Shown in pieces: positions 8,725 through 18,233 of a stretch of 64,000 nt of DNA. The notes under the pieces are model-generated. The model made no database searches. It was not told the DNA's origin and was given only the letters and a program-made list of their open reading frames with translations. Position 1 is the stretch's first letter, and each line of letters starts with the position of its first letter. The position numbers and the translations under genes are program-made. Origin of the DNA: Flammeovirgaceae bacterium UBA7330 (GTDB lineage Bacteria > Bacteroidota > Bacteroidia > Cytophagales > Cyclobacteriaceae); contig DKPQ01000024.1 in NCBI GenBank assembly GCA_002471275.1, positions 1 through 64,000 of the forward strand, in the 5' to 3' direction.

Positions 8725-9990
8725 ATGAAGTCTAAGTACACATCTCTGTTTCTACTGTTTAACCTGATCTTTTTCACACTATTCTCCCAACCACTTCAGG
8801 TTGTAACGCCCGAAACGGTAGGTATTTCATCAGACAGGCTGGAAAGACTTACTGATAGATTTGAACAATACGTATCAGACAAACACATGGCAGGTAGTGT
8901 AATCCTGGTGGCCAGAAAGGGAAAGGTGGCCTATTACAAGGCCATTGGTATGTCTGATATCGAATCAAAGAAAGTGATGAAAGAAGACGCCATTTTCCGG
9001 ATTGCCTCACAAACTAAGGCGATTGTCAGTGTTGGCGTAATGATTTTGCAAGAGCAGGGAAAACTGCTTATTAGTGACAAAGTGGGCGACTACATTCCGG
9101 AGTTTTCAGAAACCACTGTAGCCGAATTGAAAGAAGATGGCAGCCATGAAATTGTAAAAGCAAACCGACCAATTACAATAAGAGATTTGCTCACGCATAC
9201 AGCCGGTATCAACTATGGGGGAGGACATGTATCAGATGCCTGGAGTGAAGCGGGTATCCAGGGGTGGTATTTCGCGGATCGCAATGAAACTATCGGAGAG
9301 GTAATTCCACGAATGGCCGGGCTACCTAATGTGAGTCATCCTGGTACCAAATGGGTGTATGGATACAATACCGATATATTGGGGCTGGTAATTGAAAAGG
9401 CATCAGGAAAACCTTTGGATCAATTTCTACAGCAGGAAATACTCGATCCTCTGGGCATGAATGACACTCACTTTTTCCTGCCAAAAGATAAAAAAGATCG
9501 GCTGGCCACAGTATATAATCCCCGGGATGGAGTATTGAAGCCGGCACCGGAAAAAGGAACGATGAATGCGCAGGGCGCCTATATCAATGGTCCAAGAAAA
9601 TGCTTCTCAGGAGGAGCTGGTTTACTTTCTACTGCTAAAGACTACTACCTGTTCCTTCAGATGCTGGCCAATGGTGGTGAACTTAATGGCACAAGGATCC
9701 TGGCACCCGGTACAGTTCAATTAATGGTTACCGATCACCTGGATGGTATGGACTTCCGGCCTGGTTTAGGCTTCGGGCTTGGTTTTGATGTGGTAAAAGA
9801 TACCGGGGCTTACGGTACATATGGGTCTGTGGGCACTTTCGGATGGGGTGGAGCCTATGGATCGAAATATTGGGTAGATCCCGAAGAGGAACTGGTGGTG
9901 GTGTATTTTACCCAGCTTAGACCGGGCTCTGTGGTAAGTGATCAATTAATGCTAAGATCCTTAATATACCAATCCATCATTTTTGACTGA
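8725..9990 (+). CDS. Serine hydrolase, class C beta-lactamase family
   Basis: A 421-residue exported protein with a signal peptide ending near FSQP (residues 19-22). It carries the serine beta-lactamase/DD-peptidase fold signatures: the nucleophile motif S95-Q-T-K98, a tyrosine motif around Y212 (VYGYNTDILG, esterase-like rather than YxN), and a C-terminal FGWGGAYG phrase in place of KTG. The motif set resembles the EstB/penicillin-binding esterase subgroup. The likely role is hydrolysis of an ester or peptide in the periplasm; resistance to beta-lactams is not implied. Confidence 0.85.
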   Translation: MKSKYTSLFLLFNLIFFTLFSQPLQVVTPETVGISSDRLERLTDRFEQYVSDKHMAGSVILVARKGKVAYYKAIGMSDIESKKVMKEDAIFRIASQTKAIVSVGVMILQEQGKLLISDKVGDYIPEFSETTVAELKEDGSHEIVKANRPITIRDLLTHTAGINYGGGHVSDAWSEAGIQGWYFADRNETIGEVIPRMAGLPNVSHPGTKWVYGYNTDILGLVIEKASGKPLDQFLQQEILDPLGMNDTHFFLPKDKKDRLATVYNPRDGVLKPAPEKGTMNAQGAYINGPRKCFSGGAGLLSTAKDYYLFLQMLANGGELNGTRILAPGTVQLMVTDHLDGMDFRPGLGFGLGFDVVKDTGAYGTYGSVGTFGWGGAYGSKYWVDPEEELVVVYFTQLRPGSVVSDQLMLRSLIYQSIIFD

Positions 9991-10028
9991 TTAAAGCTAT
10001 CTTTATTAAAAAATAAACAACAATCGCA

Positions 10029-11717
10029 ATGGACAAACCCTGGTTTAAAAGTTATCCTAAAGGAGTACCTCATGAAATTAATCCGGAACAATATGAGTCG
10101 CTGGTAGATCTTTTTGAAGTTACATTCAGAGAATACCCTGATCAGCCCGCATTTGAAAACATGGGTAAGGTCCTTACCTATAAAGATGTAGATAATCTGT
10201 CAGCGTCATTTGCTGCTTACCTACAACATGATTGTGGACTGAAAAAAGATGATAAAATAGCCATTATGATGCCCAATGTGTTGCAATACCCCATTGCGCT
10301 GCTGGGTGCATTGAGGGCTGGTCTGGTAGTGGTAAATACCAACCCACTTTATACTCCGGGTGAGATGCTACACCAGTTTACGGATTCGGAATCAAAAGCC
10401 ATTGTGATCCTGGAAAATTTTGCTTCCAACCTACAAAAGATCGTTGATCAAACTTCCATCAAACATGTAGTCATTGCCAGTATTGGTGGGATGATTGGCG
10501 GGCTGAAAGGTGCAATCGTCAATTTTGTCGTTCGCAAAGTCAAAAAGATGGTGCCTGCTTATTCACTTCCTGGTGCGGTGAGATTCCAGGAGGCGTTGAA
10601 TAAAGGAAAAGGTAAAACCCTGGAGCGACCAAAGATCAAGCCGAAGGACATTGCTTTTCTACAATATACAGGAGGTACCACCGGAGTGTCCAAAGGAGCC
10701 ATGCTTACGCATCGAAACATGGTGGCCAATCTGGAGCAAGCCAATGCATGGGTGGTGCCTGGTGATTTGAAGCCACAGACTGAGATATTTATCACGGCTC
10801 TGCCATTGTATCATATTTTCGCACTCACGGCCAACCTTTGTTTGGCGATAAAGCTTGGCGCAAAGAATGTATTGATCACCAACCCAAGAGATATGGCCGC
10901 ATTCCTTGGTGAGATGAAAAAGCACAAGTATTCCTTGATTACAGGTGTGAATACCCTGTTTATTAAGATGCTCAATCATCCAAAGTTCAAAGAAATCGAC
11001 CATTCAAACTGTAAGGTGGTGCTTGCGGGGGGTATGGCACTTCAGCGGTATGTGTTGGAAGAGTGGGAAAAACTCACCGGTTTTAGAATTGCTGAAGCCT
11101 ATGGCCTGACTGAAACTTCTCCGGGAGTATGTATCAACCCTTTGGATGGGAACATTCAAATCGGCTCCATTGGGTTACCTATTCCAAGTACAGACATCAA
11201 ACTGATTGATGAAGATGGCAAGGAGGTAAAGAAAGGCGAGAAAGGAGAGTTGTGCATCAAAGGGCCGCAGGTGATGGCCGGATACTGGAAAAAGCCGGAT
11301 GAGACCAAGCTGGTAATGACAGATGATGATTTTTTTAAGTCGGGTGATATAGCAGTGATGTTGGATGGAGGATTTTTTAAGATCGTGGATCGCAAGAAAG
11401 AAATGATCCTGGTATCCGGTTTCAATGTGTACCCCAATGAGGTGGAGGATGCCATCGCAATGCATCCTAAAGTATTAGAAGTAGGGGCTATTGGTGTCCC
11501 GGATAAAAGTCAGACGGAAGCTGTCAAGGTATTTGTCGTTAAAAAAGATAAGTCACTGACCATCGAAGAACTCAATAAACATTGTGATGAGTGTCTTACT
11601 GGCTATAAGCAACCTAAATACATTGAGTTTGTTGATGAACTACCAAAATCCAATATCGGTAAGATATTGAGAAGGGTACTCAAGGAAGAAGATGCTAAAG
11701 TGAATTCCTATGACTGA
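10029..11717 (+). CDS. fadD: Long-chain fatty acid-CoA ligase
   Basis: A 562-residue ANL-superfamily adenylating enzyme that activates fatty acids to acyl-CoA via acyl-AMP. The phosphate-binding loop YTGGTTGVSKGA, the AYGLTETSPG motif, the GELCIKGPQVMAGYW segment, the hinge DRKKEMILVSGFNVYPNEVE and the catalytic lysine in the terminal KSNIGKILRR are all present. Length and motifs match FadD. The gene stands alone, and its last 10 bases overlap the convergent RsiV-like gene. Confidence 0.9.
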   Translation: MDKPWFKSYPKGVPHEINPEQYESLVDLFEVTFREYPDQPAFENMGKVLTYKDVDNLSASFAAYLQHDCGLKKDDKIAIMMPNVLQYPIALLGALRAGLVVVNTNPLYTPGEMLHQFTDSESKAIVILENFASNLQKIVDQTSIKHVVIASIGGMIGGLKGAIVNFVVRKVKKMVPAYSLPGAVRFQEALNKGKGKTLERPKIKPKDIAFLQYTGGTTGVSKGAMLTHRNMVANLEQANAWVVPGDLKPQTEIFITALPLYHIFALTANLCLAIKLGAKNVLITNPRDMAAFLGEMKKHKYSLITGVNTLFIKMLNHPKFKEIDHSNCKVVLAGGMALQRYVLEEWEKLTGFRIAEAYGLTETSPGVCINPLDGNIQIGSIGLPIPSTDIKLIDEDGKEVKKGEKGELCIKGPQVMAGYWKKPDETKLVMTDDDFFKSGDIAVMLDGGFFKIVDRKKEMILVSGFNVYPNEVEDAIAMHPKVLEVGAIGVPDKSQTEAVKVFVVKKDKSLTIEELNKHCDECLTGYKQPKYIEFVDELPKSNIGKILRRVLKEEDAKVNSYD

Positions 11718-12544
11718 GGAAGGAATTTGAAAATACCCTCGAGTGCGGAATATGGAATGACAAGTTCTGTAGGACCCTGAGCATAGGATGCTATTTCATA
11801 GCTATTGTAGTAAAATACTATCCCATTCTCGTTAAACCCATAATGTTCAGGGAGAGAGAACCGGTCATTATCAAAAGAATACCCTGCATCGGATAAATTT
11901 TGTTTCGGAGGTATGTTTTGCTGAGCTCTGAATTGTTTTTCAGCCAATTCGGTCAGCTTTGCTTTATCCGTCACGAAAAAATCAAGTGTAGTTATACCCT
12001 TACCATCCTTGGTGATGTTGATGTATTTTCTGGTATTTAATGGATGAGCCCCACCCGTATAAGCAGTTGTTGTATGAGATGCTGATAGAAAGGTGGCATG
12101 CTTAAAAGTCACCTCAATGGAAATTTCAATGGTCCATGGTGTTTGCACCTCCGGAAACTCTGCTTTAAAATCCTGATAGCTGACTATAAATGCCCTGGCC
12201 AACTCATCTGTTCCGGCAGATGGTTCTTTGGATAAGGTAAAATCTGCAAGGTCCTGATTGATTTGATTAGACACCACCTGGTTGAAACCATTGTTTTTGG
12301 AATCATCAAATACAGGATATCGAATCAAAACCTCAGCACAATTGTCTGAACATGGGTCTTCTTTTTCACTAAAAGTTCTGTATTCAAAATAATAATGGTT
12401 TGCCTCAGGGCGTTTGTGATTTTGGTGAAGATTTTCGTTATAAATACCCTGGTGATCAATATTTTCCTCTTTTTTTGCGGAAGTATCACAGCCGTACAAA
12501 CAATAGCAGAGAATAACAGTAGTTAAAATAGGTCTCAGGAGCAT
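11708..12544 (-). CDS. RsiV-like DUF3298/DUF4163 lipoprotein
   Basis: A 278-residue lipoprotein with the lipobox in CYCLYGC near residue 19. The central region has the DUF4163-like part and the C-terminus the DUF3298 part, recognisable from AYTGGAHPLNTRKYINI and YEIASYAQGPTELVIPYSAL. Relatives include the extracytoplasmic domain of the anti-sigma factor RsiV and peptidoglycan-associated proteins; no anti-sigma cytoplasmic domain is present here. It probably acts in the periplasm. It overlaps the convergent acyl-CoA ligase by 10 bases, with no terminator space between them. Confidence 0.8.
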   Translation of the reverse strand: MLLRPILTTVILCYCLYGCDTSAKKEENIDHQGIYNENLHQNHKRPEANHYYFEYRTFSEKEDPCSDNCAEVLIRYPVFDDSKNNGFNQVVSNQINQDLADFTLSKEPSAGTDELARAFIVSYQDFKAEFPEVQTPWTIEISIEVTFKHATFLSASHTTTAYTGGAHPLNTRKYINITKDGKGITTLDFFVTDKAKLTELAEKQFRAQQNIPPKQNLSDAGYSFDNDRFSLPEHYGFNENGIVFYYNSYEIASYAQGPTELVIPYSALEGIFKFLPQS

Positions 12545-12603
12545 TTAATGTCGCGTTAGTTCTCTGCGAATTTGACTAATAATTATTTACATACTTAATA
12601 AAA

Positions 12604-13548
12604 ATGAAGAAATTCAAAAGCTTCTTATTAATCTATATATTGTTTTTTACAGCCTTTGGCCTCTATGCCCAGACTGATTCTGCTGCTGTAAAGAAGGATA
12701 CCTCCTATTGGTCTGCCGGAGGAATTAACTCTCTCACTTTCTCGCAGGTTTCTTTGAAAAACTGGTCTGCAGGGGGACAAAATTCGGTCTCTATCAATGG
12801 GTACTTAGGGCTTTTTGCAGATTTGCGGAAAGAAAGACAGACCTGGGAGAATTCAGTGGATCTTGCCTATGGATTGATCAAGCAGGGAGATGTTCACTTT
12901 ACCAAGTCTGATGATAAGCTAAACTTTGTTACAAAGTACGGATATCAAATCAACAACAATAATCAAAAGTGGTTTTTTAGTGGATTATTGGATTTCAAAA
13001 CGCAGTTTACCAATGGTTTTGCCGGCCAGGAGCGGGACAGTGTGATATCCAGATTCATGGCTCCGGGATACCTGGTTCTCGGATTGGGTATTGACTACAA
13101 ACCAAGTAAGGTATTGTCTATAAACTACATCCCTGTTACAGGTAAGTTCACTTTTGTGATGGATGACAGGTTGTCTGAATTGGGGGCATATGGGGTGGAT
13201 CCTGGTTCCAGATCCAGGGCTGAGCTCGGTTCTTTTTTGCGGGTAAAGTTCAAGGATGAAATCATAAAAAATGTAAAGCTCGATTCACGTCTGGAGCTCT
13301 TCACCAATTATGTAGAGAATTTTGGAAACATAGATGTGAACTGGCAAAATGGATTTGTCTTTAAAGTGAATGGTTGGTTAACAACCAATTTCTTCACCCA
13401 ATTGATCTATGATGATGACATTGATATAGAAGTGGATAATAACGGCGATGGGACCATTGATGAGATAGGTCCCAGGGTACAGTTCAAGAGCGTACTCGGA
13501 GCGGGAGCCACCTTTACTTTTGGAGATGATCGAAAGAAGAAAGAATAA
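12604..13548 (+). CDS. DUF3078 outer-membrane protein
   Basis: A 314-residue protein with a clear signal peptide (KSFLLIYILFFTAFGLYAQ) and the DUF3078 signature phrases YWSAGGINSLTFSQVSLKNW and NWSAGGQNS. Alternating hydrophobic strands and a terminal aromatic-rich strand fit a Bacteroidota outer-membrane beta-barrel. The function of the family is unknown. It is divergent from the RsiV-like lipoprotein (59 bases between starts) and convergent with the MscS channel through a shared palindrome. Confidence 0.85.
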   Translation: MKKFKSFLLIYILFFTAFGLYAQTDSAAVKKDTSYWSAGGINSLTFSQVSLKNWSAGGQNSVSINGYLGLFADLRKERQTWENSVDLAYGLIKQGDVHFTKSDDKLNFVTKYGYQINNNNQKWFFSGLLDFKTQFTNGFAGQERDSVISRFMAPGYLVLGLGIDYKPSKVLSINYIPVTGKFTFVMDDRLSELGAYGVDPGSRSRAELGSFLRVKFKDEIIKNVKLDSRLELFTNYVENFGNIDVNWQNGFVFKVNGWLTTNFFTQLIYDDDIDIEVDNNGDGTIDEIGPRVQFKSVLGAGATFTFGDDRKKKE

Positions 13549-13567
13549 CCAGGTTAACTACCTGGTT
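13547..13567. terminator. Palindrome between convergent genes, possible bidirectional terminator
   Basis: AACCAGGT (547-554) and ACCTGGTT (560-567) form a perfect 8-bp stem around TAACT. The stem includes parts of both stop codons of the DUF3078 and MscS genes. The T-tracts on either side are short, so termination strength is uncertain. Confidence 0.5.
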
Positions 13568-14463
13568 TCAAAAGCAGGGAGTGGTGGTTTGATGTGAAGG
13601 TCTCGTTGAGGGAATGGTATCTCGATACCTTCTTCTCTAAATCTCTTGAATATTTCAAAGTATAGTTCTGACTTCAGCATATTGGGCTTGTCCGTATGTG
13701 TCGTAGTCCACACTGCGAGGTGGAAATTGAGCGAGCTATCACCAAACTCACTGAATAACACCGTAGGAGGAGGGTTATTATTGATATGCGGATTCTTTCC
13801 TGCAACCTCCAGTAGGATTCTCTTCACTTTCTCGGGATCTTCCTTATAGCTGACACCCACGGGTATTCTAAAGCGGATGTTTCGGTCGTTGTGACTCCAG
13901 TTGATTACCCTGCTGGAGATAAATTCGGAATTAGGTACAATGATGGAGATGTTGTCATTGGTCAGAATCATGGTAGCTCTGAAGGAGATATTGATCACAT
14001 CTCCCTGTACATCTCCCACTTCAATACGGTCACCTACTTTAATTGGCTTTTCAAATAAGATGATGATCCCGGAAATGAAGTTGTCTGTGATATTTTGGAG
14101 ACCGAAACCGATACCAACCCCAAGTGCTCCAGCCAGCAACGTCAATGCACTCAGATCTATTCCTGCCGTCTGAATAATCACGACACTTCCAACGAAAATG
14201 ATGATGATCCTGGTAATGGATGCTATGGATGCAATAACTCCTTTTTCCAGATTGGCTTTTGGTAGGATAGTCCTGACTAAAAGCTGGCGGATGAGCTTGG
14301 AAAAGTATCCCAGCATTATAAAAGCTATGAAGAAATAGAAGATTGTTCCCAGGGTGATATGATTTCCTCCTAACTCAAAGAGCGGTGTACCCAGGAATTC
14401 TTTGAAAGCGTTAAATGCATCTAGCAGTCTCTCATAAAACGATTCGTATGCTTTCTCCATCAC
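13558..14463 (-). CDS. MscS-family mechanosensitive channel
   Basis: A 301-residue small-conductance channel. Three hydrophobic segments precede the conserved pore-lining helix (ALTLLAGALGVGIGFGLQNI, residues about 100-120). The beta domain follows (LFEKPIKVGDRIEVGDVQGDV) and then the alpha/beta domain. The size is close to that of E. coli MscS. It should release solutes on hypo-osmotic shock at the inner membrane. It sits 13 bases downstream of queA on the same strand, so the two are probably co-transcribed. Confidence 0.9.
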   Translation of the reverse strand: MMEKAYESFYERLLDAFNAFKEFLGTPLFELGGNHITLGTIFYFFIAFIMLGYFSKLIRQLLVRTILPKANLEKGVIASIASITRIIIIFVGSVVIIQTAGIDLSALTLLAGALGVGIGFGLQNITDNFISGIIILFEKPIKVGDRIEVGDVQGDVINISFRATMILTNDNISIIVPNSEFISSRVINWSHNDRNIRFRIPVGVSYKEDPEKVKRILLEVAGKNPHINNNPPPTVLFSEFGDSSLNFHLAVWTTTHTDKPNMLKSELYFEIFKRFREEGIEIPFPQRDLHIKPPLPAFETR

Positions 14464-14476
14464 TAAACAATATAAT

Positions 14477-15676
14477 TCAAATTAATGAATTGTTTTTAGG
14501 AAATAGCAGGGAAGAGTCACCGTAGCTCAAAAAACGATAGTCATTTGATAGCGCTTCATCATAAATGCGTTTCCAGTCATTTCCTACAAAGGCTGCTACC
14601 AGCAGGATTAGGGTAGAGGAGGGTAGATGAAAATTTGTGATTAGGCCCCGGCAAATTTTAAAATCATACCCGGGAAAGATAAAGATCTCTGTTTCACCTA
14701 ATAGCTTTGATACACCATTTTCTTCCATTATTGACAGTACATTTCGCAAGCTTTCTTCCCTGGTGATTTCCTTTTTACCGGCATAGTAAGGCATCATCTT
14801 GGTGATGTGGAATGTTGGATCTCCGTTAGCTATTTTCACCCCATACCAATAGATACTTTCCAGTGTCCGCATGCTGGTAGTGCCCACTGGCAATACCTTA
14901 TCGTTTTCAAGCAGTTTCTTGATCAATGAGTCGGTTATGACTACCTGCTCATTGTGCATCGGATGTTCTTCTATGCTGGATTTCATGGGCATAAACGTAC
15001 CTGAGCTTACATGCAGCGTAAGGTGTTCCTGTGACACTCCCTTAGCCTTGAGCCTTGTCAGCACCTCATCGGAAAAGTGCAGGCCGGCCGTAGGAGCAGC
15101 TACAGCCCCCTCATGTTTTGAGTAGACGGTCTGATATCTCGGTTTGTCTTCTTCATTCATTTCCCGCTTCAGATAAGGAGGCAACGGGACTTTCCCTACC
15201 TGCTGAAGAACTTCGGAAAAAGTGTAATGGGGCGGCCAGCGGAAGGTTACCTGAGATTCATCCTTTCTGATGGCTTCCAGGATCAAACCTTCTTTGATAA
15301 AATAGGTGAGGGAAGTATCACTTTTCCAACGTTTCGAATTGCCAATCATACATTTCCAGGTGCATATACCCCTGGAATTGAGTGTCTCTTCGTGCAGTGG
15401 TGATGGTTCTACAGGATCAAGCAGGAAGATTTCAATGTGGGCACCTGTCGACTTTTGAAAAACCAACCTTGCCGGGATCACCCGTGTGTCATTGGATACG
15501 AGCAAGGTGTCGGAGGGGATCAGTTCAACAATATCTTTAAAAGTATGATGAGTAATTTCACCTGATTGATAAAGGAGTAACTTAGAAGCTGACCTTTCCT
15601 TTAACGGATACTTTGCAACTTTGTCCTGAGGTAGGTTATATTGGTAATCCTTTAAATTGATGTCTTTCCAATTCAT
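14477..15676 (-). CDS. queA: S-adenosylmethionine:tRNA ribosyltransferase-isomerase
   Basis: A 399-residue enzyme that transfers the ribosyl part of SAM to preQ1-modified tRNA, giving epoxyqueuosine. The start at 15676 opens with the usual NWKDINLKDYQYNLPQD; an in-frame extension to 15763 would run into the menC gene and has no family similarity. Family motifs include VSNDTRVIPARL, AAPTAGLHFS, TLHVSSGTF and VGTTSMRTLES, and the end is GLITNFHLPSSTL. It is longer than the approximately 345-residue E. coli form, as is common for a second QueA type in Bacteroidota. It is divergent from menC with only 6 bases between start codons. Queuosine synthesis also involves Tgt at 36421. Confidence 0.9.
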   Translation of the reverse strand: MNWKDINLKDYQYNLPQDKVAKYPLKERSASKLLLYQSGEITHHTFKDIVELIPSDTLLVSNDTRVIPARLVFQKSTGAHIEIFLLDPVEPSPLHEETLNSRGICTWKCMIGNSKRWKSDTSLTYFIKEGLILEAIRKDESQVTFRWPPHYTFSEVLQQVGKVPLPPYLKREMNEEDKPRYQTVYSKHEGAVAAPTAGLHFSDEVLTRLKAKGVSQEHLTLHVSSGTFMPMKSSIEEHPMHNEQVVITDSLIKKLLENDKVLPVGTTSMRTLESIYWYGVKIANGDPTFHITKMMPYYAGKKEITREESLRNVLSIMEENGVSKLLGETEIFIFPGYDFKICRGLITNFHLPSSTLILLVAAFVGNDWKRIYDEALSNDYRFLSYGDSSLLFPKNNSLI

Positions 15677-15682
15677 AAATGC

Positions 15683-16750
15683 ATGTTGAAACTCGAATAT
15701 AAACCCTATACCCTGGATTTTAAATTTGACGCGGGAACTTCGCGTGGAGTGATGACAAAGCATCAGGTTTTATATATTAAAATCTTTGATACTGATGACC
15801 CACTCAAGGTAGGGTATGGCGAAATAGCACCTTTACCCGGGTTGAGTGAAGAGAAGTATGAGGATGTTGTAGAACAGGTGCAGCGTATTCAAAATCAGGT
15901 AGGGGCACTTGCTATTCCGCAGAACATGGGAGAGTGTCTGGATCTGGCATTTAAGTTATGTCCACAAGGGTTTTCAAGCGTCATTTTTGGACTTGAGACA
16001 GCGTTGCTTGATTTGTGGAATGGCGGGCGAAAGCTAATATTCCAGGTGCCATTTGCAGAAGGAAAAAAAGGTATCCCCATCAATGGTCTTATCTGGATGT
16101 CTAACAAAGATGAAATGAAGGCCCAGGCCGATCAAAAAATTGAACAGGGCTTTGACTGTATCAAGATGAAAGTGGGCGCCCTGAATTTTGAGGACGAGCT
16201 GGAGGTAATTAAGTATATAAGGAGTTCGTTTGAGGGGATCTTGAGGTTAGATGCCAATGGAGCATTTAAAAACAATGAGGCATTAAAAAAGCTAAGCGCC
16301 CTGGAGACCTTTGACATTCATTCTATTGAGCAACCGATCATTCCCCGACAATTAGAGGCGTTGCAACTGATTTGCAGGAAATCTAGGATTCCTATTGCAC
16401 TTGATGAGGAGCTGGTAGGGATTGCAGATAAGTCTCACAGGATGGAGCTTCTGAGGTTTGTGAGACCTGCGTTTATTATTCTAAAACCTACACTGCACGG
16501 GGGTATCGCTTCGTGTATGGAGTGGATTTCCATAGCAAATCAGATGGAAATCGGTTATTGGATTACTTCAGCATTAGAGAGCAATGTCGGTCTCAACGCC
16601 ATTGCTCAATTTGCTGATTATGTTAATGCTTCGGGGCATCAGGGTCTGGGCACAGGAACCCTGTATAAGAATAATATTGCTTCTCCACTGAATATTATTA
16701 ACGGCTCCATATACTATGATCAGAATATTGAGTGGAGTGAAATATTTTAA
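15683..16750 (+). CDS. menC: o-Succinylbenzoate synthase, enolase superfamily
   Basis: A 355-residue enolase-superfamily enzyme expected to dehydrate SHCHC to o-succinylbenzoate in menaquinone synthesis. The N-terminal capping domain begins MLKLEYKPYTLDFKF, as in Bacteroidota MenC. The barrel has the catalytic KMK lysines (in CIKMKVG), metal ligands in RLDANG, IEQPI and ALDEEL, and the second lysine in ILKPTLHGG. A dipeptide epimerase is the main alternative, but the LKPTLHGG and SALESNVGLNAIAQ phrases favour OSBS. No other men genes are nearby. It overlaps the next, convergent gene by 4 bases. Confidence 0.8.
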   Translation: MLKLEYKPYTLDFKFDAGTSRGVMTKHQVLYIKIFDTDDPLKVGYGEIAPLPGLSEEKYEDVVEQVQRIQNQVGALAIPQNMGECLDLAFKLCPQGFSSVIFGLETALLDLWNGGRKLIFQVPFAEGKKGIPINGLIWMSNKDEMKAQADQKIEQGFDCIKMKVGALNFEDELEVIKYIRSSFEGILRLDANGAFKNNEALKKLSALETFDIHSIEQPIIPRQLEALQLICRKSRIPIALDEELVGIADKSHRMELLRFVRPAFIILKPTLHGGIASCMEWISIANQMEIGYWITSALESNVGLNAIAQFADYVNASGHQGLGTGTLYKNNIASPLNIINGSIYYDQNIEWSEIF

Positions 16751-17250
16751 TTGTTTCGGCTGTTGTCTCTGTCTGCAGAGGCAAATACTCCTCCGGTTTT
16801 CTTTCCTAAGAGATTAATTCTTAAGGTTAGCATGTAAGTTGGTCGAAAAGATCTTACGCCTATCCCAGCTCCTATTGAAACCATTTTAAAAGGTGTATAG
16901 CCACCTTGAATACTTGGAGTAATTACAAAGTTCTCGTCGTTAGCTAATCCTGCTCTGGTTTTGAATTGTAGTTCAAACTTCTCACTGTTCAATACTAAAG
17001 GATAAGAGAAGAATGCGCCATAAAGCCTGCTTTCTAAGTTGTGAGTGGTTCTTTCTCCAAGCTCTACTGTTGAAGCAGATCGTTGTATAAAACCACCAAC
17101 CTGTATTTTGTTTTTGAAATTAAAACCGATTGATGTACCCAATTTCGGGTTTACGCGTGTGTGTTCCAGATAAGATTCAGCGATAAAGCTTTGTGATGAA
17201 GCCTGGTAAGCCAGAAAAATAATTGTGATGATGGTAAATGCTTGTTTCAT
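16747..17250 (-). CDS. Small exported protein, probable outer-membrane barrel
   Basis: A 167-residue protein of unrecognised family with a signal peptide (FTIITIIFLAYQASSQ). The mature part consists of alternating-residue strands rich in Gly, Ser and aromatic residues (for example SIGFNFKNKIQVGGFIQ and GAFFSYPLVL), which suggests an 8-strand beta-barrel. The C-terminal 20 residues are polar and lysine/asparagine-rich. It overlaps menC tail to tail by 4 bases, and 134 bases separate it from the response regulator upstream. No function can be assigned. Confidence 0.6.
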   Translation of the reverse strand: MKQAFTIITIIFLAYQASSQSFIAESYLEHTRVNPKLGTSIGFNFKNKIQVGGFIQRSASTVELGERTTHNLESRLYGAFFSYPLVLNSEKFELQFKTRAGLANDENFVITPSIQGGYTPFKMVSIGAGIGVRSFRPTYMLTLRINLLGKKTGGVFASADRDNSRNN

Positions 17251-17384
17251 TGTGCCCTTGTTTAAATTCTTTTACAAATTTGGACCAAAGGGCCACGCTG
17301 TGTAAGCGTGATAAACCTATTATGAAATTTAGGTGAAAAGCATTCTAAGCCTTGAAAAAATTTTAGGTAAAATACTTAGTGTGT

Positions 17385-18035
17385 TTACTCTATGTTGTGC
17401 TCCAGGGCGTATACAACCAATCCAGCGATGTTTTTACAGCCTGTTTTTTCCAATAAATTCCGCTTATGCGCATCTACTGTTCTTACACTTATAAATAACT
17501 GATCGGCAATTTCCTTGTTACTGTATTCCTTCACAATCAACTTGAGAACTTCTTTTTCCCGTGTGGTCAAGGGAGTTTCCAGTGTTAATCGCTGGGTAGG
17601 CTTTTTCTTACCGGCAATTCCATCAATGATGATTTTGGTTACGGAGCCAGAGTAATAGTTCTCTCCATTCAGAATGGTCTTTATGGCATTCATGATCTCA
17701 CTCTTATCAGAGTTTTTAAGAATGTATCCATTTACGCCAGCAGCTAGCATGTGTTTGATATGCTGGTTTTCACCCATCATGGTAAGTGCCATCACTTTTT
17801 GATCAGGATACTTTTCTTTAATCTCCTGTGCAAGGGTGATCCCATCCATTTCCGGCATACTAATATCAGTAATCACAAGGTCAAAGGACTGCTTACTCAA
17901 GATTTCGAGAGCTTGAATACCATTTTCAGCCTCGGCTTCTACAATATAGTCTTCATTGCCATCAAAGTACATCTTGAGACCGTCTCTAATGATCTTGTGA
18001 TCATCTACCAGGATTATTTTTTTTGGATCGGCCAT
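17385..18035 (-). CDS. LuxR-type two-component response regulator
   Basis: A 216-residue NarL/FixJ-family regulator. The receiver domain has the acidic pair D11-D12, the phospho-acceptor D57 (LVITDISMPEMDG) and the lysine in YILKNSDK. A C-terminal GerE helix-turn-helix follows (LTTREKEVLKLI...SNKEIADQLFISVRTVDAHK). No histidine kinase lies beside it, so the partner sensor must be elsewhere. A gap of about 200 bases separates it from the divergent PIG-L gene. Confidence 0.92.
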   Translation of the reverse strand: MADPKKIILVDDHKIIRDGLKMYFDGNEDYIVEAEAENGIQALEILSKQSFDLVITDISMPEMDGITLAQEIKEKYPDQKVMALTMMGENQHIKHMLAAGVNGYILKNSDKSEIMNAIKTILNGENYYSGSVTKIIIDGIAGKKKPTQRLTLETPLTTREKEVLKLIVKEYSNKEIADQLFISVRTVDAHKRNLLEKTGCKNIAGLVVYALEHNIE

Positions 18036-18233
18036 TTATATAAGTGTTATGGTTAAATGTTTTTTCTAATGGAGCTTATTGTGACCTAAAGATTCTCTTT
18101 TTAACGAATACAAAATGAAATTTTTCGATGAAATAGCCAAATCTTTAATATTTTATTTAGTTTTCACGGATATAGTTGCTATTGAGTAACATTGTAAAAA
18201 TAACCTTTATTGTACATCTCCGTTCAGAAATTC

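Noticed and set aside
15677..15763. Upstream extension of queA by 29 residues
   Set aside because: The extension overlaps the start of menC and has no similarity to QueA, which begins at NWKDINLKDY.
17294..17310. CACGCT/AGCGTG hairpin as terminator of the response regulator
   Set aside because: It lies about 75 bases beyond the stop and has no T-tract on the minus strand.
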